From the NCBI GenBank assembly GCA_018304465.1, contig JAGVWC010000009.1:62001-126000 (forward strand): a stretch of DNA of 64,000 bases. The letters are read 5' to 3'. The translations under genes were made by a program, and so were the position numbers. This document shows positions 29,333 to 38,759 of this stretch, piece after piece. This stretch comes from Candidatus Iainarchaeum sp. (GTDB lineage: Archaea; Iainarchaeota; Iainarchaeia; Iainarchaeales; JAGVWC01). Numbering within the stretch: the stretch's first letter is position 1; the number at the start of each line of letters is the position of its first letter. A model generated the notes under the pieces. That model searched no databases, had not been told where the DNA came from, and saw only the letters and a list, made by a program, of their open reading frames with translations.

Positions 29333-29424
29333 TAGCCCCAGAGAGATTCGAACTCTCGTCACGGGAGCGCTCCTACTTAGACATAATCAGAGTCCCGGAT
29401 GCTTGGCCACTACACTATGGGGCT
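29333..29424 (-). tRNA. tRNA-Gln(CTG) with a 19-nt intron in the anticodon loop
   Basis: AGCCCCA TA GTGTAGTGGCCAAGCAT CCGGGACTCTGA...TCCCG TGACGAGAGTTCGAATCTC TCTGGGGCTA; 7-bp acceptor stem, T-arm GAGAGTTCGAATCTC, anticodon CTG, 92 nt = 73 + 19. Confidence 0.9.
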
Positions 29425-29580
29425 GTGGATGTGGAGGTTGATTAGTGACTTCTTGCTGAAGAATGTTTAAAAGCTTTCGTTGTTTTGTCGGGTGCCAAAA
29501 ACCGACTTTTTTTTCAAATCGTGCAAGAGACGAACGTCGTTTGATCTGAAGCGAGTAAAGCATTTTGTATTTCGGATTTT

Positions 29581-30381
29581 TTAATCACGTGCCGCGGAAA
29601 GGACGAATGCCTTCGGCTTCCAATAAAGGGCAGATTTGATCGAGTATTTTGCAGCTTGTACTGGCATAACGAATCGATCGGGTGCTTGGAATGCAAGATC
29701 CGTCGGAATCAAACAACCCGCGAATGCAGGCTTTGTAAGATCAGTATTTTGGGTTTGGAAGATTCGATCTGGAATAATTATTCGGTCGGCTTTTTTTCCG
29801 CCGATAAAGCCGAAATACGTGCAAAAAAACCAATGGAACACAAATGAGCTGATAGATAGACAGACACATCCACGGCGAGGGTATTTTTTCGGTTTCAATG
29901 CAAAAGTGGAAACCAACAGATAGGAATACAACTCCGCATGATCCGAAGAATCGAAAAATACTTGTATGACCCGCTTACGAAATCCCTTCTGAAAACTCCC
30001 AGAAATCGATCCGTCGCCGAGCAATAATCCGACGATGTAACATAGTTCCGGCGACAGTTTTTTGGGAAACTTCATTTTGTGTCCCGAATAGTTCGCGCTG
30101 AGATAAAATTCTTTTTCGTCGAATCGTTGTCGGTATTCGAGTCGCTTTTCCGCCGGAAGAAATTCGATCATGCGATCGAGTTGTTTGAGCGGAATTGGTT
30201 TTCCTCTCCAAGGCCATTCGCAAACCTGTTTAAATTTCAGATTTAATTTTCGGGCAGTTTCGGTTACGCCACCAAGTTCGTGGCACATTCTTTTTATTTC
30301 TTCTCGGATTCCGTGAGCGAATATTTTTTCTTCGTTGTCTTGGCAAGCAGGTTCAAAAATCGATAATGTTTCGTTTTGCAT
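29581..30381 (-). CDS. Free-standing LAGLIDADG-type endonuclease-like protein
   Basis: LCYIVGLLLGDGSISGSF LAGLIDADG motif; N-terminal HTH-like segment GGVTETARKLNLKFKQVCEW. Confidence 0.6.
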   Translation of the reverse strand: MQNETLSIFEPACQDNEEKIFAHGIREEIKRMCHELGGVTETARKLNLKFKQVCEWPWRGKPIPLKQLDRMIEFLPAEKRLEYRQRFDEKEFYLSANYSGHKMKFPKKLSPELCYIVGLLLGDGSISGSFQKGFRKRVIQVFFDSSDHAELYSYLLVSTFALKPKKYPRRGCVCLSISSFVFHWFFCTYFGFIGGKKADRIIIPDRIFQTQNTDLTKPAFAGCLIPTDLAFQAPDRFVMPVQAAKYSIKSALYWKPKAFVLSAARD

Positions 30382-30503
30382 TCACGGAATTCGGATTTGC
30401 TTTTTTTACGTCTTTAGAAGCGGTGCATCGCCAGTGAAATAGTAAGCATTGCCTCTTGCCATCAAGGATGGCAAAGTCTCTTGAAGGAACCGTACGAAAT
30501 CGG

Positions 30504-31202
30504 CTATTTTCCGTATCTGCGATCTCGTTCGTTGAATTCGGTAACGGCTTGGTTGAGGTCGTTTTTCTGGATTTCGGGCCAGTATTTGTCCAAAAAATAG
30601 AGTTCGGAGTAGGCGGATTGGTAGGTTAAAAAACCGCTTAGGCGTTTGGTTCCGCTGGTGCGGACAATCAAATCGGGAAACGAAAAATCGGAGTACAGGA
30701 ATCGTTTGAATGTTTCCGTGGTGACGTCCGATAATTTGAGTAATCCTTGTTGGTAATCCGTCGCGATTTTTTTGGCGGCGTCCACGATTTCGTTTTGTCC
30801 GGAGTAACCGATCGCGAGGTTGATGGTGCGGGTTTTGTTATCTTCGGTTTTTTTTTCCAAGTCCGTCATTTTTTCTTTGAGTTTTTTTGGCAACAGATCG
30901 GTTTGCCCGATGAAGCGTAACCGAAGGTTTTGGTCTTCGAAAATCGGATTGGCCGCGGCTTTGTCGAGTTCGCGGTCGAATATTTTGAGAAGCAAATGCA
31001 GTTCGGTTTTGTTTCGCGTCAGATTTTCCAACGAAAGCGTGTAAAAAGTCCCGGTTTTAATGGCGGGATAATCGGATAGCCAGTGCATGACGTCCCACGC
31101 TTTTTGGGTGCCCAAGCGATAGGAATCCACCAGGGAAATACCGTGTTGTTTGGCGAACCGGCGGTTTCCATCCGGAATAAACGCAATAGACGAGAGTTCC
31201 AT
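30504..31202 (-). CDS. uppS: cis-Prenyltransferase (undecaprenyl diphosphate synthase family)
   Basis: IAFIPDGNRRFAKQHG, LSLENLTRN, NLAIGYSGQNEI, DLIVRTSGTKRLSGFLTYQSAYSELYF. Confidence 0.93.
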   Translation of the reverse strand: MELSSIAFIPDGNRRFAKQHGISLVDSYRLGTQKAWDVMHWLSDYPAIKTGTFYTLSLENLTRNKTELHLLLKIFDRELDKAAANPIFEDQNLRLRFIGQTDLLPKKLKEKMTDLEKKTEDNKTRTINLAIGYSGQNEIVDAAKKIATDYQQGLLKLSDVTTETFKRFLYSDFSFPDLIVRTSGTKRLSGFLTYQSAYSELYFLDKYWPEIQKNDLNQAVTEFNERDRRYGK

Positions 31203-31307
31203 AAATTTGTCTCCGATAAAAACGATTCATTGGTTTTGGTACAATCCTCGAATGGAGTGCCCAATAACCTGCCCTAAATACCTAATAACAACGCTTTTAA
31301 ATTTCGA

Positions 31308-31580
31308 ATGTTGTGGTCTATGAAGGGAACGGATTTGGTTTCACCAAAAGAAGCGGAGCGACAAAAACGCATTGACGCGATTTTGAACCGGATGCAACAG
31401 CAGATTCGGGAAGTAGAAGCCCTCAAAAAAGAACTTGAAACCGAACCCGGAAAAGAGCCTTCTCCAACAGAAGCCAAAAAATTGATTGAAGAAATCAAGG
31501 TTCCGGATTTGGAAGTATTGCCGGACAAAAAAGAAAAGCGGGTTGTGAATTCGTTTGTTATCGAACAAGACCCGCAATGA
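31308..31580 (+). CDS. Small coiled-coil hypothetical protein
   Basis: Charged helical ORF directly upstream of a DUF192 gene. Confidence 0.5.
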   Translation: MLWSMKGTDLVSPKEAERQKRIDAILNRMQQQIREVEALKKELETEPGKEPSPTEAKKLIEEIKVPDLEVLPDKKEKRVVNSFVIEQDPQ

Positions 31581-31971
31581 AACGATTTGTGAAAACGTGC
31601 GGTTCGCGTCCACTACTTGGCAACGGTTCAAGGGGTTGATGTTCGAGCAGGAAAAAAATTTCGATTATTGTCTCGTGTTTGAATTCGATGGTTCCCACCG
31701 CATCGAAGCGAGTATTCACATGCTGTTTGTTTTTTTTCCGATTGACGCGGTGTATTTGGATGAAAACAAAAAAGTGGTGGACATCAAACGAAATTTGAGA
31801 CCCTTTTCCCTGAATTATACTCCCAAAGCGCCCAGCAAATATTTAATCGAGATTCCAACGCACCTTGCCAGCGCGATTGGGATCGGAGACCAGTTATTTT
31901 GGGAGCTGGATGTCAAAAAGCGGGATGTGCAGCCGTATTTCCCAGCGACTCGAACCGCCGCAGGACTTTGA
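31555..31971 (+). CDS. DUF192 family protein
   Basis: TWQRFKGLMFEQ, ASIHMLFVFFPIDAVYLDENKKVVDI, KYLIEIP. Confidence 0.8.
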   Translation: MLSNKTRNETICENVRFASTTWQRFKGLMFEQEKNFDYCLVFEFDGSHRIEASIHMLFVFFPIDAVYLDENKKVVDIKRNLRPFSLNYTPKAPSKYLIEIPTHLASAIGIGDQLFWELDVKKRDVQPYFPATRTAAGL

Positions 31972-32088
31972 CCGATGGTATGAGTGTCCATCGGCATTAG
32001 TATCCTGGCATTGGGTGCGATCGGGTACGAATATTTCAAAAAATAGTCGTCAACATAACGGGGGCTCAAACACGTTTTTTTAAATCGT

Positions 32089-32292
32089 TTGCTAAAGAAC
32101 TTGTTCATGGACTTAAGCGGTTATATGAAGCGAAGCCGGTCCTCCGGAATGCGTGTCAATGACCGTGCGCGGTTTTGTTTGAATTGCAGCAAGCAACTCG
32201 ACAAGGAATCCGGGCACTTGTTTTTCCAGGGTTTTTGCAGTCAAAACTGTAAAGACGACTATTTGGAATCGATCCGTTCCGGAAAAGGATAA
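32089..32292 (+). CDS. Small zinc-binding protein
   Basis: FCLNCSKQL...FCSQNCKDDY Cys pattern. Confidence 0.55.
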   Translation: MLKNLFMDLSGYMKRSRSSGMRVNDRARFCLNCSKQLDKESGHLFFQGFCSQNCKDDYLESIRSGKG

Positions 32293-32351
32293 ACCGTTTT
32301 TCTGAACCCAATCAACGCATTTTTATTCCTTAACTTCGTTTTCTTTGAAGC

Positions 32352-35045
32352 ATGACTGCTTCACAAACGGATTATTCGTGTCTTTCGGCCGAAGACGCTT
32401 TAAAATCCCTTAAAACAACCGAAAAAGGGCTTTCAAGCGAATGGGCGGAAGTTCGGTTAAAAGAAGTGGGGCCCAACGAACTGGCCAAAAAAAAGAAAAA
32501 TCTGGTTCTTGAAATTCTGGTCGAACAGTTTTCGGACGTCATGGTATTGATTTTGCTGGCAGCCGCGATTCTACTGTTTTTTGTGGTCAACGAAACCTTG
32601 GACGCTGTCGTGATTCTGGCGATTGTCCTGTTGAACGCGCTGGTGGGATTCATTCAGGAATACAAAGCGGAAAACGCCATTGAAGCCATCAAAAAGTTGT
32701 CGGCGTTTTCGGCGCGCGTGTTGCGAAACGGAAAAGTCGTGAACGTCAACGCTGCCGAATTGGTTCCGGGTGACATCATTTTTTTGGAAGCAGGCGACAA
32801 GATTCCGGCGGACGGGCGCATCCTGGAGAGTTTTTCGCTGTTGGTGGACGAATCATCTTTGACGGGAGAATCCACGGTTGTCGAAAAATCTTCGGAACCG
32901 CTTTTACGTCCAACTGATTTGGCGGACAAAAAAAACATGGTGTTTAAACAGACGATTGTCGCGAATGGAAAAGCCACGGTGGCGGTCACGAATACCGGAA
33001 TGACCACCGAAATCGGAAGAATCGCAGGATTGCTTTCCGAAATCGAGTCCGAAGAAACCCCGCTGGTCAAGCGGTTGAAAAAAGCGTCGGTCCAAATCGG
33101 AATTTTTATTACGGTCGTTTCGGCGGGGTTGATTCTGATTGGTCTTTGGCAGGGAAAAGAAGCCATGGAACTGGCGCTGGTTGCGATCAGTTTGGCGGTC
33201 GCCGCGGTTCCGGAAGGATTGCCTGCCATCATTACGATTACGTTGACGATCGGCGCGACGGTCATGAGCAAAAAAAAAGCGATTGTGCGCAAAATCCAGG
33301 CGGTGGAAACGATCGGCAACTGTTCCGTGATTTGTTCGGACAAAACCGGGACTTTGACCAAAAACGAAATGACGGTCACGCGGGTTTTTTCTTCGTCAGG
33401 AGAATTCGTTGTTTCGGGAAGCGGTTTTGACGTCCAAGGCGCGTTTTTTTCGGGAACCAAAAAAGTGTCGGTGGAAAAAGAACCGGAATTGGATTGGCTT
33501 TTGAAAGCCGTGGTGTTGGCCAACGACGCCACGTTTTCGGCGACCGAACAACGCGGGGATTCGACGGAATTGGCGTTGCTGGTGGCCGCGTACAAAGCGG
33601 GATTAAAACAAGACGAATTATCGTCCCGGTTCGAGGTGTTTGAACAAAACCCGTTTAACACCGAGCGAAAAGCGATGAGCGTGCAGGCGCGGCAAGAAGG
33701 ACGACACTTCGTGTTCGTGAAAGGAAGCGGAGAAACGATTTTGGAAAAAAGCGACCGGATTTTCGTGAACGGAAAAGAAATCGCTTTGTCGGAGGAATGG
33801 AAAAAGAAAATGCTGTTTCAAAACGCGGAAATGGCGTCCCTTGGATTACGCGTTTTGGGCGTGGGAATGATTGAAAGCAAATCGCCGGTTCCCAAAGAAA
33901 AAATGGAGGAAAACGTGGTGTTTTTGGGTTTAGTGGGAATGATCGACGCCGCACGACCCGAAGCAAAAGAATCCATTGCCAAGTGTCATCACGCGGGAAT
34001 CGAAGTCAAGATGATTACGGGAGACCATCCTTTGACCGCGCTTGCGGTCGGAAAAGAACTGGGATTATGCCAGCGACCGGAAGACGTGATCACGGGAAGC
34101 GAATTGGATTGCCTTTCGGGAAAATTATTGGAAGACGCTATTTTGAATAAACGGATTTTTGCGCGCGTAAACCCCGAACACAAGATGGTGATTGTCCAGG
34201 TATTGCAAAAAAAAGGGTTTGTTGTGGGCATGACGGGCGACGGAATCAATGACGGACCCGCGTTAAAGCAAGCCGATGTCGGGTTTGCCATGGGCATCAC
34301 CGGAACCGACGTGGCCAAGGAATCCGCCCAGATCGTTTTGGCCGACGACAATTTCGCGACGATTGTCACGGGAATCGAGGAAGGACGCCGGATTTATTCG
34401 AATATTCGCGGGTTCATGAAATATTTGTTCGCGGCAAACCTCGGCGAAATCCTCATTATTTCGTTGGCGATTCTGCTTGATTTTCGGTTTCTTCCCTTGG
34501 TGGCCATCCAGATTCTTTGGTTAAACCTTGCAACCGACGGGCTTCCGGCTTTGGCGTTGGGCGCCGAAAAAGGCGATCAGGACGTCATGGACAAAAAACC
34601 GCGTCGCCCCACCGAAGGATTGTTGCATGGATTGGAATCGTTTATTCTGGTGGCTGGAGTCATCAGCGCGATCATGGTGCTGGGCGTGTTTTCGTGGGGA
34701 ATCAACGAAGGGTTGTCCTTGGAAAAAGCGCGTACCTTGGCGTTTAACATGCTGGTGTTGTTCGAACTCGTGCTGGTGTTTAATTGCCGGAGCGAAGAAA
34801 AAACAATGCTTGAAAAGCCTTTTTGGACGAATCGAAAACTGATGGTGGCCGTGGTGGCATCGGGTTTGCTGCAGGTAATGATCACCCAGATTGATTGGTT
34901 CCACCCGATTTTTGAGACAACGGATTTGGCGGTTGCGGAATGGATCGGACTTGGACTATTGTCTTTTTCGGCGATCGTGGTGCCCTATTTGGCCCGCGGA
35001 TTAAACGGTTGGATATCCAAATTCAGACCGGAACGGAGCGGATAA
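32352..35045 (+). CDS. P-type cation-transporting ATPase (P2 class)
   Basis: DESSLTGES, CSDKTGTLTKNEMTV, MTGDGINDGPALKQADVGFAMG, AVPEGLPAIITITL. Confidence 0.95.
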   Translation: MTASQTDYSCLSAEDALKSLKTTEKGLSSEWAEVRLKEVGPNELAKKKKNLVLEILVEQFSDVMVLILLAAAILLFFVVNETLDAVVILAIVLLNALVGFIQEYKAENAIEAIKKLSAFSARVLRNGKVVNVNAAELVPGDIIFLEAGDKIPADGRILESFSLLVDESSLTGESTVVEKSSEPLLRPTDLADKKNMVFKQTIVANGKATVAVTNTGMTTEIGRIAGLLSEIESEETPLVKRLKKASVQIGIFITVVSAGLILIGLWQGKEAMELALVAISLAVAAVPEGLPAIITITLTIGATVMSKKKAIVRKIQAVETIGNCSVICSDKTGTLTKNEMTVTRVFSSSGEFVVSGSGFDVQGAFFSGTKKVSVEKEPELDWLLKAVVLANDATFSATEQRGDSTELALLVAAYKAGLKQDELSSRFEVFEQNPFNTERKAMSVQARQEGRHFVFVKGSGETILEKSDRIFVNGKEIALSEEWKKKMLFQNAEMASLGLRVLGVGMIESKSPVPKEKMEENVVFLGLVGMIDAARPEAKESIAKCHHAGIEVKMITGDHPLTALAVGKELGLCQRPEDVITGSELDCLSGKLLEDAILNKRIFARVNPEHKMVIVQVLQKKGFVVGMTGDGINDGPALKQADVGFAMGITGTDVAKESAQIVLADDNFATIVTGIEEGRRIYSNIRGFMKYLFAANLGEILIISLAILLDFRFLPLVAIQILWLNLATDGLPALALGAEKGDQDVMDKKPRRPTEGLLHGLESFILVAGVISAIMVLGVFSWGINEGLSLEKARTLAFNMLVLFELVLVFNCRSEEKTMLEKPFWTNRKLMVAVVASGLLQVMITQIDWFHPIFETTDLAVAEWIGLGLLSFSAIVVPYLARGLNGWISKFRPERSG

Positions 35046-35047
35046 GA

Positions 35048-35458
35048 ATGCAGGAATTGGAGGGAACGGTTGTTTCCGGAGCGGAGCGCGCCCAAGAATT
35101 GATTTCAAAACCAGGGTATCGGGTGCAGCTTCGCAGAATGCTCGGCATTGATATTTTTCCGGGAACATTGAATCTGGAAGTCGACGAAGAGGAACGCGAA
35201 TCGTTTTTGGCGCAGATTCGCGGGTTTGAAATCACGGGGTTTAGCGAAGAGGAAAACGAATTCGGAATGTTGTTTGTGTATCCCGTGTTTTTCGAAAACG
35301 GTCAAAAAGGCGGAGTCATTGTTCCGGAAAAAGCCGAACACGGTTCGGAAATCATCGAAATCGTTGCCGCGGATAATTTGCGAAAAAAATTCGGTTTAAG
35401 CGACGGAAGTTCGTTTCGGATTTTTGCGGGCGACTACGTGTATCCCGAAAAAACCTAG
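35048..35458 (+). CDS. ribK: CTP-dependent archaeal riboflavin kinase
   Basis: YRVQLRRMLGIDIFPGTLNLEV, GGVIVPEKAEHGSEIIEIVAADNLRKKFGLSDG. Confidence 0.85.
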   Translation: MQELEGTVVSGAERAQELISKPGYRVQLRRMLGIDIFPGTLNLEVDEEERESFLAQIRGFEITGFSEEENEFGMLFVYPVFFENGQKGGVIVPEKAEHGSEIIEIVAADNLRKKFGLSDGSSFRIFAGDYVYPEKT

Positions 35459-35518
35459 CGGTTCGTTGATCGCCGGTGAATCGCTTTTTTTTAAACGTCT
35501 TGGGTCTTTTCTTCGAAG

Positions 35519-36976
35519 ATGACAAAAAAGGAAGCGCCAATGGATTCCAAAGGCGTTTTAGGCTGGCATTTTTGTCCGGTGCAAGACCCGGATATCGCCA
35601 AAGTAGTGGTTTCAAGCGACTTGTTTTCGATCGTTGAATTGCGGAATGAAAAACGCGTGTACGTGATCGCTTTTCCGACGCTTTCAAAAGACGAAGAACA
35701 ATTGGTTTTGGAAGTGTTGGTTTCTTTTCAGACGCAATCGGATACGAGTCGTTTTGACGCCGAGGATTTTCGGGTTTTTTTCGATTCGTTCTGCGAAGAA
35801 CGATTCCTAGACTTGGAGTCCGCGCAATCAGAGTACTTGTTTCGGTTGCTGTATTGTTTGGCATTTTTAGCCGGACCGCTCCAGTTTTTGTTGGAAAACA
35901 AAAACCTTGAAGAAATCGCGGTGTGCGGCGTTGAAAGGTCCACTCCGGTTCGGGTTTTTGACCGTGATTTCGGATGGCTCGAAACCAACCTGGTTATTTT
36001 TTCACCAGAGCTGTTTCGGAATCTGGTGAACCGGATTGTCCGAAAAACCGGGCGAAGGCTTTCGCTTAAAACCCCGCGCATCAACGCGGTGCTCGAAGAC
36101 GGTTCGCGAATTCATGCGGCCATGGAACCGGTTTCTTTTTCGGGCCCGACCTTGACGATTCGAAAGTTTCGCGAACGCCCTTTTTCCCCGTTGGAATTGA
36201 TCCGCTTTGGAACCCTCAGTTCGGAAATGGCCGCGTTTCTTTGGATGGCGTTTTTGACGGATTGTTCGGTTTTGTTGTGCGGAAACACGGGTAGTGGAAA
36301 AACAAGTTCGTTAAACGCGTTTTTTTGTTTTGTTCCGGAAAAAGAACGCGTGATTTCGGTGGAAGAAACCCCGGAATTGAAGTTGTCGCATCCGCATTGG
36401 ATTCGTTTGACTACCAGCGAAGAAGCCGGTATTTCGATGCGGTCCCTTATTTTGGATTCGCTTCGCATGCGGCCGGACCGCATTGTAGTGGGAGAAATCC
36501 GGAGCAAAGGGGAAGTCAAGGCGTTTTTGGACACGTTGCTTGCGGGACAAGGAAAAGGATCCATGGCCACGTTTCACGCGCAATCCGGCAAGGAAGCGTT
36601 GGTTCGAATGAGATCGTACGGAGTGCTCGAAATGGATTTGGCGTCGATCGATTTGATCGTGGTGCAGCGGCGGTTTTCCCGGGTAGACCCGGCAACGCTG
36701 CGGCAAACGGAAGAACGCAGAATCGTCGAGATCAGCGAAGTGGATTGGAACGGAAGCGGCGTGGAATTACGCAAATTATTCGAATTCGATTTTGGGTTGC
36801 GGCAGTTCAAGCGGGTGAATCAAAGCATTCGGTTGGCGGCCAAGATGGTTCACACCTTTGGAGTAAATCCGTTGGGGTTAGAGCAGCTGTTGGCCAAACG
36901 CAGGTTAGATCTCGAAGAACGAGTGATTAAGGAAACCGATTGGGGGGTCAAAGAAAAATGGATTCGGGAATCCTAA
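35519..36976 (+). CDS. Type II/IV secretion ATPase (GspE/FlaI/TadA-like), system 1
   Basis: VLLCGNTGSGKTSSLNAFF, VISVEETPELKL, RPDRIVVGEIRSKGEVKAFLDTLLAGQGKGSMATFHA. Confidence 0.92.
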   Translation: MTKKEAPMDSKGVLGWHFCPVQDPDIAKVVVSSDLFSIVELRNEKRVYVIAFPTLSKDEEQLVLEVLVSFQTQSDTSRFDAEDFRVFFDSFCEERFLDLESAQSEYLFRLLYCLAFLAGPLQFLLENKNLEEIAVCGVERSTPVRVFDRDFGWLETNLVIFSPELFRNLVNRIVRKTGRRLSLKTPRINAVLEDGSRIHAAMEPVSFSGPTLTIRKFRERPFSPLELIRFGTLSSEMAAFLWMAFLTDCSVLLCGNTGSGKTSSLNAFFCFVPEKERVISVEETPELKLSHPHWIRLTTSEEAGISMRSLILDSLRMRPDRIVVGEIRSKGEVKAFLDTLLAGQGKGSMATFHAQSGKEALVRMRSYGVLEMDLASIDLIVVQRRFSRVDPATLRQTEERRIVEISEVDWNGSGVELRKLFEFDFGLRQFKRVNQSIRLAAKMVHTFGVNPLGLEQLLAKRRLDLEERVIKETDWGVKEKWIRES

Positions 36977-37788
36977 GCCAACAGTGGGCGGAATTTGAAA
37001 AATCCCTTTCAAAACGGCTGGAGTTATCAGGAAAAAAAGAAACCGCGATTTTTTTCGTGAAAAAAAAGTTTGTGGAACGGTTGTGGGTGCTGGGGGCCGT
37101 TTGGATTTTGTACGCGGTTTTTTTTTTGGATCTCGTGGCAGGATTTGGGGTCGGAGCGATCGTTTTTTTGGGTTGGTTTTTTGCGGGAATCAACGCGCCT
37201 TTTTCGGATTTGACGCGAAAAACCGAACAGTTTGAAAAAGAGTTGCCGTTGGCGTTGATGGCGTTAAGCGTGGAACTCAATATTGGAATTCCGTTTGAAC
37301 GCGGTTTGGCTGACATCGCGCGGTCCGGATATGGCCGGACAAGCGCCGAGTTCAAGACGGTTTTTGACGAAGTGGCCAAAAAAGGAAGCAGCGTGTCGGA
37401 GTCGCTGCAGCATTTGTCGGATCGGCTCGAGTCGCGGCAAGTCCGGCGCGTGGTCCTGGCCTTGATCAACGCGTATGAACAAGGGTCTCGCAAGGAAGCG
37501 GGATTGGCCGTGCGACGAATCGGGTTGGAACTGTTGTCGGAACAGCGGATAAAAGCGCGGGAATTCGGATCCAAGCTCGCGGTTTTTTCCCTGGTGTTCA
37601 TCACGGTTTCGGCGATCGCGCCGGCGTTGTTCCAGAGTTTCGTGATTGTCGGAGGGTTGTTTTTGGATTTTGATTTTTCGCCGCTACAGGTGTTGCTCGC
37701 GATCACGGTCGGGTTTCCGGCGCTGGATCTGGGCGTATTGGGATTGATTCGAAATCAAACACCGGTTTTTTTGCGGGATTGGAAATAA
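36958..37788 (+). CDS. T2SSF/TadC-like membrane protein, system 1 (first)
   Basis: ELPLALMALSVELNIGIPFERGL, RQVRRVVLALINAYEQGS; TM segments; overlaps ATPase stop. Confidence 0.8.
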   Translation: MDSGILSQQWAEFEKSLSKRLELSGKKETAIFFVKKKFVERLWVLGAVWILYAVFFLDLVAGFGVGAIVFLGWFFAGINAPFSDLTRKTEQFEKELPLALMALSVELNIGIPFERGLADIARSGYGRTSAEFKTVFDEVAKKGSSVSESLQHLSDRLESRQVRRVVLALINAYEQGSRKEAGLAVRRIGLELLSEQRIKAREFGSKLAVFSLVFITVSAIAPALFQSFVIVGGLFLDFDFSPLQVLLAITVGFPALDLGVLGLIRNQTPVFLRDWK

Positions 37789-37797
37789 AGGAGGGAA

Positions 37798-38700
37798 GTG
37801 ACGGTGGATAGCCGGATCGTGACGCGGAAATTGGAAACGCTTTTGGTCGCGTGCGAATCGCCTCAAACCGCGGGGGTTTTTTTGGACCGGTCTATTCGAG
37901 AAGGCGCCGCAGCCGCGGCGGCGGGAGTCGTCGCGCTGTGGGTCCTGCAAACCCCTATGTTCTACATAACTTGCGCGGGCGCGGGGCTTTTTTTCCTCCC
38001 CGCTTTTTTTCGGTTCTTGTTTCTTTTGGTTGAATCCGATCGGCGTCGAAAACAACGAGAAGAAATGGTGCCGGATTTGTTGTTGCAGGCCAGTGTGTTT
38101 CCGCCGGGCACTCCCATCATGAAATTGATTTCGTATTGTGCGCGCTCGGATTTTGGGTTTCTTGGAGCCGAGTTTTTCCGGGCGGTCACCGAAATCGAGC
38201 GCGGTGCTTCGGTGGAATCAGCGTTAGGCGCGGTTTCCAGGCGTTGCAAAAGCCCCAGCGTGGATCGCGCGGTTCATTTGATCGTGCTTGGGTATTCCAC
38301 CGGATGCGACTTGTCGGAGACGTTTCGCCAGACCGCGGAAGACCTCTTGGAGACCCAAAGCATTCTTCGCGAGCGAAGTGCGTTGTTGTGGGTGGAAAAA
38401 TACACGATCTTGGTTGCGGGCGGCGTTGTGGTGCCGGTCGTATTGGGTTTGCTTTCCGGGTTGTCCGCGGACCTGGATGTCTCGGCGTTTAGTACCCTTG
38501 AAATCGGAGCCAGTAGCGTGGATCGAAAAAGCCTTTCCGAAATGGCGGGAATTGGAACCTGGATTTATTTGATTGAATACGGGGTTTTGGCGAGTTTTTT
38601 TGTGGCCATTCAGGAAGGCCGCTGGAAACGAGGCGTGTTGTACGCCGCGGTCCTGGTTCCGTTGGGTTTGGCGGGTTTTTGGCTGGCCGCGGGATGGTAA
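37798..38700 (+). CDS. T2SSF/TadC-like membrane protein, system 1 (second)
   Basis: EMVPDLLLQASVFPPGTPIMKLI, SPSVDRAVHLIVLGYSTGCDLSETFRQTAEDL; TM segments. Confidence 0.78.
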   Translation: MTVDSRIVTRKLETLLVACESPQTAGVFLDRSIREGAAAAAAGVVALWVLQTPMFYITCAGAGLFFLPAFFRFLFLLVESDRRRKQREEMVPDLLLQASVFPPGTPIMKLISYCARSDFGFLGAEFFRAVTEIERGASVESALGAVSRRCKSPSVDRAVHLIVLGYSTGCDLSETFRQTAEDLLETQSILRERSALLWVEKYTILVAGGVVVPVVLGLLSGLSADLDVSAFSTLEIGASSVDRKSLSEMAGIGTWIYLIEYGVLASFFVAIQEGRWKRGVLYAAVLVPLGLAGFWLAAGW

Positions 38701-38759
38701 GGATACAGCGGAAAAAAGGCGTGGTTTTATAAAGAATTAAATCGTTTTTTAGTTGGTGC

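Noticed and set aside
32654-33661. 335-aa minus-strand ORF
   Set aside because: Opposite the P-type ATPase, whose motifs are unambiguous.
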